A stretch of 38,142 bases of DNA, from contig JXQG01000013.1 of assembly GCA_001007665.1 (NCBI GenBank), forward strand, positions 1 through 38,142. Direction: 5' to 3'. The position numbers were made by a program, and so were the translations under genes. The DNA is from Candidatus Synechococcus spongiarum SP3. GTDB taxonomy: Bacteria; Cyanobacteriota; Cyanobacteriia; PCC-6307; Cyanobiaceae. This document shows positions 34,267-38,142 of the stretch, piece by piece (position 1 is the first letter of the stretch; each line of letters starts with the position of its first letter). A model generated the notes under the pieces. That model made no database searches. It worked only from the letters and a program-made list of their open reading frames with translations, and had not been told where the DNA came from.

Positions 34267-35609
34267 TGGACGCAACCACATCCTGGATGGGGCCCGGCAT
34301 GTTTGTTGTGGCTTTGGCATGTCTGCTGTTGGGCTATCCAGTGGCCTTTACCCTGGGTGGCGTGGCTGTTCTGTTCGCAGGAGTCGGCATTGCCACCGGA
34401 ACCTTTAACGAGCTATTCCTCACGGCCCTGCCCCAGCGTGTCTTCGGCATCATGGGCAACTTTACGCTCCTGGCCATCCCGGCCTTTATCTTCATGGGCG
34501 CCATGCTGAAAAGCTCCGGTTTGGCGGAGCAGTTGCTGGAGGCCATGGGGCGGGTGCTGGGACGGGTGCGGGGCGGCTTGGCGCTGGCCGTGGTGTTGGT
34601 GGGGGCATTGTTGGCTGCTACCACCGGTGTTGTGGCAGCCACGGTAATCACCATGGGGCTCATCTCCCTGCCCACAATGCTCCGCCATGGTTACGACAAA
34701 TCCTTGGCCACGGGCGTGATTGCCGCATCGGGAACACTGGGACAAATCATTCCTCCCAGCATTGTGCTGGTGGTTCTGGGTGATCAGCTGGGGGTTCCCG
34801 TCGGGGATTTGTTTATCGGTTCCGTCATCCCTGGTTTGCTGATGGCCGTGGTTTTTGGGCTCTACGTATTGGTGATCACCCAGTGTAGACCCAATCTGGC
34901 CCCACTTCTGCCTGCCGGTGGCGACGGCCGATCCCTGGGCCAGGAACTGCAGCAGGCGGCGCCGCTGGTCTTGCCGCCGTTGGCATTGATTTTGCTGGTG
35001 TTGGGGAGCATCTTTTTCGGGGTTGCCACACCCACGGAGGCAGGCGCCATGGGTGCTGTGGGGGCCATGGCCCTGGCAGCGTGGAACGGCCGGCTGAGCC
35101 TGGGCGCCATCAGGGAAGTGAGTGAAGACACCCTGTCCACAACCACCATGGTGATGTTCATTCTGCTGGGCTCCACGGCCTTCAGCCTGGTGTTCCGCGG
35201 CTTCGACGGGGATAGCTTGATTGCCGACCTGCTCCTCCGTCTTCCCGGTAATTCTGCAGGCTTTCTCATCATCAGCATGGCCACAATTTTTGTCCTGGGC
35301 TTTTTTATCGACTTTTTCGAGATTGCCTTCATTGTTGTCCCGCTTTTTGCACCTGTTGCCAAGACCCTTTTTGGGCCGGAAGCCCTGGTCTGGTATGGCG
35401 TTATTATTGGGACTAACCTGCAATCATCTTTCCTTACACCACCCTTCGGGTTTGCATTATTTTATCTCCGCAGTGTTGCCCCTGGGCAAGTGACCACAGG
35501 TCATATCTACCGTGGCGCCATCCCTTTCATTCTCCTGCAGGTTCTGGTTATGCTGCTCATTATTGTGTTTCCCCAGTTGGTCACTGCTTTGCCACATCTG
35601 GTGGCATGA
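34266..35609 (+). CDS. dctM: TRAP transporter large permease (DctM)
   Basis: The sodium-driven permease of the TRAP system, 447 aa, with about eleven to twelve membrane helices. Family landmarks include FIFMGAMLKSSGLAEQLLEA, GALLAATTGVVAATVITMGL, a GTLGQIIPPSIVLVVLGDQL half-helix, GVATPTEAGAMGAVGA and a second LQSSFLTPPFGFALFYLRS half-helix; the two PPS/TPP signatures mark the substrate and ion sites. The ATG at 34266 overlaps the dctQ stop as TGATG; a GTG at 34263 is the alternative. With dctP and dctQ the transporter is complete and undamaged, which argues it is in use. Confidence 0.94.
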   Translation: MDATTSWMGPGMFVVALACLLLGYPVAFTLGGVAVLFAGVGIATGTFNELFLTALPQRVFGIMGNFTLLAIPAFIFMGAMLKSSGLAEQLLEAMGRVLGRVRGGLALAVVLVGALLAATTGVVAATVITMGLISLPTMLRHGYDKSLATGVIAASGTLGQIIPPSIVLVVLGDQLGVPVGDLFIGSVIPGLLMAVVFGLYVLVITQCRPNLAPLLPAGGDGRSLGQELQQAAPLVLPPLALILLVLGSIFFGVATPTEAGAMGAVGAMALAAWNGRLSLGAIREVSEDTLSTTTMVMFILLGSTAFSLVFRGFDGDSLIADLLLRLPGNSAGFLIISMATIFVLGFFIDFFEIAFIVVPLFAPVAKTLFGPEALVWYGVIIGTNLQSSFLTPPFGFALFYLRSVAPGQVTTGHIYRGAIPFILLQVLVMLLIIVFPQLVTALPHLVA

Positions 35610-35657
35610 TGGCTCCATCTCCTTCACGACACCACTGCAGTGCTGCAAAGGAAGGCC

Positions 35658-36128
35658 ATGCTTGGCAAGCTTGTCGTGGTTGCCGCGGCCTGTATCCTGC
35701 CCCTGACCCTGAACTCGGTCATCCTCAGCCTGTTTGGACAGGAAAGTCCGGACCGGGCTGAACATGGGCTTGTGGGAATCTTGCTGCTTCTGGGTGTGGT
35801 TGGGACCAGCACCCACAATTGGGACAAGCCTGGTGAAGCCGTTGGCATTGTTGCCCTGGCCCTTGTGCCGTGTTACCTGAGCACGATCTTCCCGGATTGG
35901 GATCTCCGGCTGCTGGGGATCGGCGCTCACCGCAACCCTCTCTTCCACAGCAGCTTGTCGTTCCTGGCGCTGCGCCTGCTGGTGGGATCGCAGATGCGCC
36001 TCCCCCACGTTCTGATCACAGGCTACGGCAGCGGCAAGCAAAACCCTGCCCCATTGCTCATGTTTTACTTCTTGTATTTCTTGCCCTCCAAGACTGAATC
36101 TTTTCAAGCAACTCAGCTTGAAAACTGA
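35658..36128 (+). pseudogene. Truncated membrane metal-dependent hydrolase-like protein (YdjM-type)
   Basis: A frame of 156 aa with a good ribosome site (AAGGAAGG, then CC before the ATG at 35658). It has three to four hydrophobic helices and the phrase IFPDWDLRLLGIGAHRNPLFHSSLSFL. This resembles the PD-D/HR-HS metal-binding signature of membrane-bound YdjM-like hydrolases (PF04307). The family normally continues with more helices and a second HLLxD-type motif; here the frame ends instead with MLMFYFLYFLPSKTES-like sequence read through the antisense 3' end of the OLD gene (70-bp overlap). I infer that the gene lost its C-terminus when the OLD region arrived. The family call is moderate; a complete short membrane protein remains possible. 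Confidence 0.45.
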
Positions 36129-37651
36129 GCATAGCCCCACGCCGGGCAGCGGTCTCAGTACAACCACTCAGACGCGCCAAGTGCTCCGGCGTACGTCTGA
36201 ATCTCTCAGCAAGAGCCTCAAGGGCTGGCTTCCAAATCTGGTTTGTTTGAAGATGATGATGCCCCTGATAGATTTGTTCAATCTCAGCCAAGCTGCGTTT
36301 CAGTTCCTCCGGGGCCACACCCAGGTCATTGGCATAGTCCTGTGAGTGCTCTTGTAAAATGCTCCAGATCAATTGCTCTGGTGCGGTAGAGCCGGGGAGG
36401 ATCAACGGCTCCGGCATATATCCATAGGCCTCGGCTGCTGCCATAACGGGTTGCACCTTATCTTGTGCATCGCCATCCAGAACCATGAGGCAATCTGCCA
36501 GGCAACCAAACTTTCCTAAAGCACGGACATGGCCTGCAAACTCGCTGCTACCGGTATCCCGGCCAACCAGGAGGGCGTCAGGAGCAAGAGGGGGATCCAG
36601 CGTCGGGTTGATGGCGTCTAATACCCCCAGCACAATTGCTTCCGATATTTTGTCTTCGCAGAGAATTGAGAGTCGATCATGAGATTGTCCGTAAAGAGCT
36701 TTTTGCAGAATGTCCTTATAGGGAGTTGTTATCATTTGGACATGATCTGTATCAGCGTTGCGATCAAGAAAGATACGACCTTCAGGAGGTACACTATCGA
36801 GCACTATCGTGCTGTGAGAAGCAGCAACAATAATCTGCAAGTCTTGACGAAGTGCAATGCGTTGTAGTCCCAACATGATTTGCTGCTGAGTGTAGGGATG
36901 GAGACCAGCCTCAATTTCATCAATGAGGACAAGAGCGCCTTGCAGCTTGGATAATTCCTTCGAGAAGCGAAGTACAGCTCGCTCACCTGTAGACATGTGG
37001 AATTCTGAATAGCCCGTCGATTGTTGATTATCAAGTTGAGCAAATAAAAGATCACATTTCTGTGTCTTGATTAAAGCAAGATTCCGATAGCGCTGTGGCA
37101 AGATTCTCTTGGCAAACATCAGAGATTTTACAGGGAGGTTTTGCGTTAGAAATTCCTTGCGTGCCAATTGCAGGAAGCTACGCACCTCAGCAGGGTTCGT
37201 AAAATTTGCCAGGGTGCGTATGTATAGTTTTCTTTCTGGTTGCTTTCCCCCTGGGCGACCCATATAGCTGCGATTCCAGGATTTACCACGTCTCCATACC
37301 ATAGTATAAGATGATCCTTTGTGTTGATAATCAAATTCCAATTCAGTTTTGACAGGAACGTCGCTGATCTTCTGCTCTTGTTTGTTAATAAAATTAGGAA
37401 ATATCGTGCTCGGTGTCATCTCGCGATTGGCGGCTGGGATCCTGATACGCGCAGGCACAGGCAAACAGGACGGTAGACTTGCCGCAACCATTGGGACCAG
37501 CGAGCATACAGACAGGGTAGCGAAAGCGAACTTTTAGATCCTGAATACCGCGCAAGTTCCTGATGCGAACAGCTTGGAGAGCTTCAGGTCCAGGAGCTTT
37601 TGCTCGCAAAGCATCCCAGACGCCAAGCAATTGCTGGTCAATCAGCGCCAA
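36058..37651 (-). pseudogene. OLD-family ATPase/TOPRIM nuclease, frameshifted
   Basis: From a TTG at 37651 one frame reads LQAVRIRNLRGIQDLKVRF and Walker A GPNGCGKST (37472-37498), then ends at 37394 (DTEHDIS). The expected continuation (REMTPSTIFPNF, then MVWRRGKSWNRSYMGRPGGK) is in the next frame and runs to 36058. One extra T near 37435 would explain it. The second part has an ABC-type signature (FHMSTGERAVLRFS), Walker B LVLIDEIEAGLHPYTQQQ and ASHSTIVLDSVP. A TOPRIM nuclease domain follows (ILCEDKISEAIV, LVGRDTG, LMVLDGDAQDK). OLD nucleases act in phage defence, alone or with partner helicases as in Gabija; no partner is visible here. The 36650-37400 stretch is clearly more A+T-rich than its neighbours, a sign of transfer. 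Confidence 0.75.
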
Positions 37652-38075
37652 GGCAACGCTCCGGACGGTCTTGTGTGGTCACAATGCATCAGAGAAGGCC
37701 CTGGTGTTGCCTCCTTGAAGAGGGTCTGGATGGAGCCTGCCCATGAGCCGGCCAATGGATGGGCGCCGTGACGGCGCCCGGCAGCGCCTCCCAAGAGGAG
37801 TTGGAGCACCTGGCCTGCGGCGGTGGGATTGCCTGGCGCTGGCTGAAAGTCCTTCCTCCATCACCGCGCCAGGGCAGGGCCATCGCTGTGGAGCATGGGC
37901 TGGAAGCTGGAACAGGGCCATACGGGGAAAGTACTGGCATTTTCGCCAATACCGGCCGCTTGGCCGCTGGAACCCAAGGCGGGCCTGCCGTCAGGCACAA
38001 TGGCTCCACCCCAACAGGCATCCCGCCCCCCATGGGCCTCTGCGCTCCGGTCCACGCTTGCCCCCAGCCCAGCCC
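37652..38075. other. Tract without a convincing gene
   Basis: About 420 bp of G+C-rich DNA. Long open frames exist on both strands, but their translations are Pro/Gly/Ala-rich with no family resemblance. One plus-strand frame (GRAIAVEHGLEAGTGPYGES, 37759-38079) could be a fragment. A perfect G+C hairpin is at 37761-37779. Confidence 0.5.
37761..37779. repeat. G+C-rich perfect hairpin
   Basis: GGGCGCCG, loop TGA, CGGCGCCC: an 8-bp perfect stem without a T run. It lies 110 bp upstream of the OLD gene start, between it and the next gene. It may be a REP-like element or the edge of an insertion; no second copy was noticed in the window. Confidence 0.6.
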
Positions 38076-38142
38076 ATGACGGCCACCAGCGACAAATTGG
38101 TAAAGGCGGTGGCGGCCTACTGCGCCGAACTCCACCGCATCC
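38076..38142 (+). CDS. Start of an unidentified gene, cut by the window end
   Basis: An ATG at 38076 opens a frame with normal-looking codon use (MTATSDKLVKAVAAYCAELH) that runs off the window. Twenty-two codons are too few to name a family. No clear Shine-Dalgarno sequence precedes it. Confidence 0.35.
   Translation, partial: MTATSDKLVKAVAAYCAELHRI

Noticed and set aside
1-38142. CRISPR array, insertion sequence or prophage
   Set aside because: No regularly spaced repeats, transposase motifs or phage structural or integrase genes were seen on either strand.

Overview
The window reads as chromosome of a unicellular marine picocyanobacterium (Synechococcus/Prochlorococcus lineage). It carries psaA-psaB of photosystem I, the gltA-ndhA-ndhI block of NDH-1, a CbiG-CobJ cobalamin fusion gene, desaturase-rplI-dnaB, hrcA, alaS, lipA and a SNF2 helicase/SWIM pair. 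High G+C, frameshifted accessory genes, a cadherin-like/SwmB adhesin remnant and a TRAP transporter make a host-associated relative such as the sponge symbiont 'Candidatus Synechococcus spongiarum' plausible. That assignment is inference; no rRNA is present to test it.

Layout. 1-860: decayed, frameshifted end of a repeat-type adhesin, placed where ndhG-ndhE would be expected. 851-3852 (-): gltA, ndhA, ndhI. 3980-5008 (+): HrcA repressor. 5010-6707 (-): gcvH and a PLP-dependent 'aluminium resistance' family enzyme. 6867-11392: two acyl-lipid desaturase paralogues around an antisense conserved gene, then rplI and dnaB. 11393-14245: gene-poor tract containing a frameshifted coiled-coil protein with a VasI/TagO-like domain. 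14246-16594: a GT-C glycosyltransferase fused in frame to a TIGR03792-like domain. 16607-21210 (-): psaA-psaB with a clear terminator and a stem-loop in the psaA leader. 21626-24487: cbiG-cobJ, tRNA-Pro(CGG) antisense to the end of cobJ, and lipA. 24495-27827 (-): DM13 lipoprotein and alaS. 28012-32514 (+): SNF2 helicase, SWIM zinc-finger protein, Hsp20. 32624-35609 (+): a complete dctPQM TRAP transporter. 35658-37651: a truncated membrane-hydrolase gene running into a frameshifted OLD-type ATPase/TOPRIM nuclease gene. 38076-end: the first codons of an unidentified gene.

How it fits together. Core genes (photosystem I, NDH-1, citrate synthase, glycine cleavage, lipoate and cobalamin synthesis, lipid desaturation, replication, translation) are intact and often in tight operons. 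The blocks between them are accessory and damaged. Three accessory genes (adhesin, VasI-coiled-coil, OLD nuclease) each need a frameshift to be read, while no core gene does, which favours real decay over random sequencing error. The most interesting items are the glycosyltransferase-TIGR03792 fusion, the VasI-coiled-coil protein, the strong promoter with an inverted repeat filling its spacer ahead of the second desaturase, and the psaA leader stem-loop.
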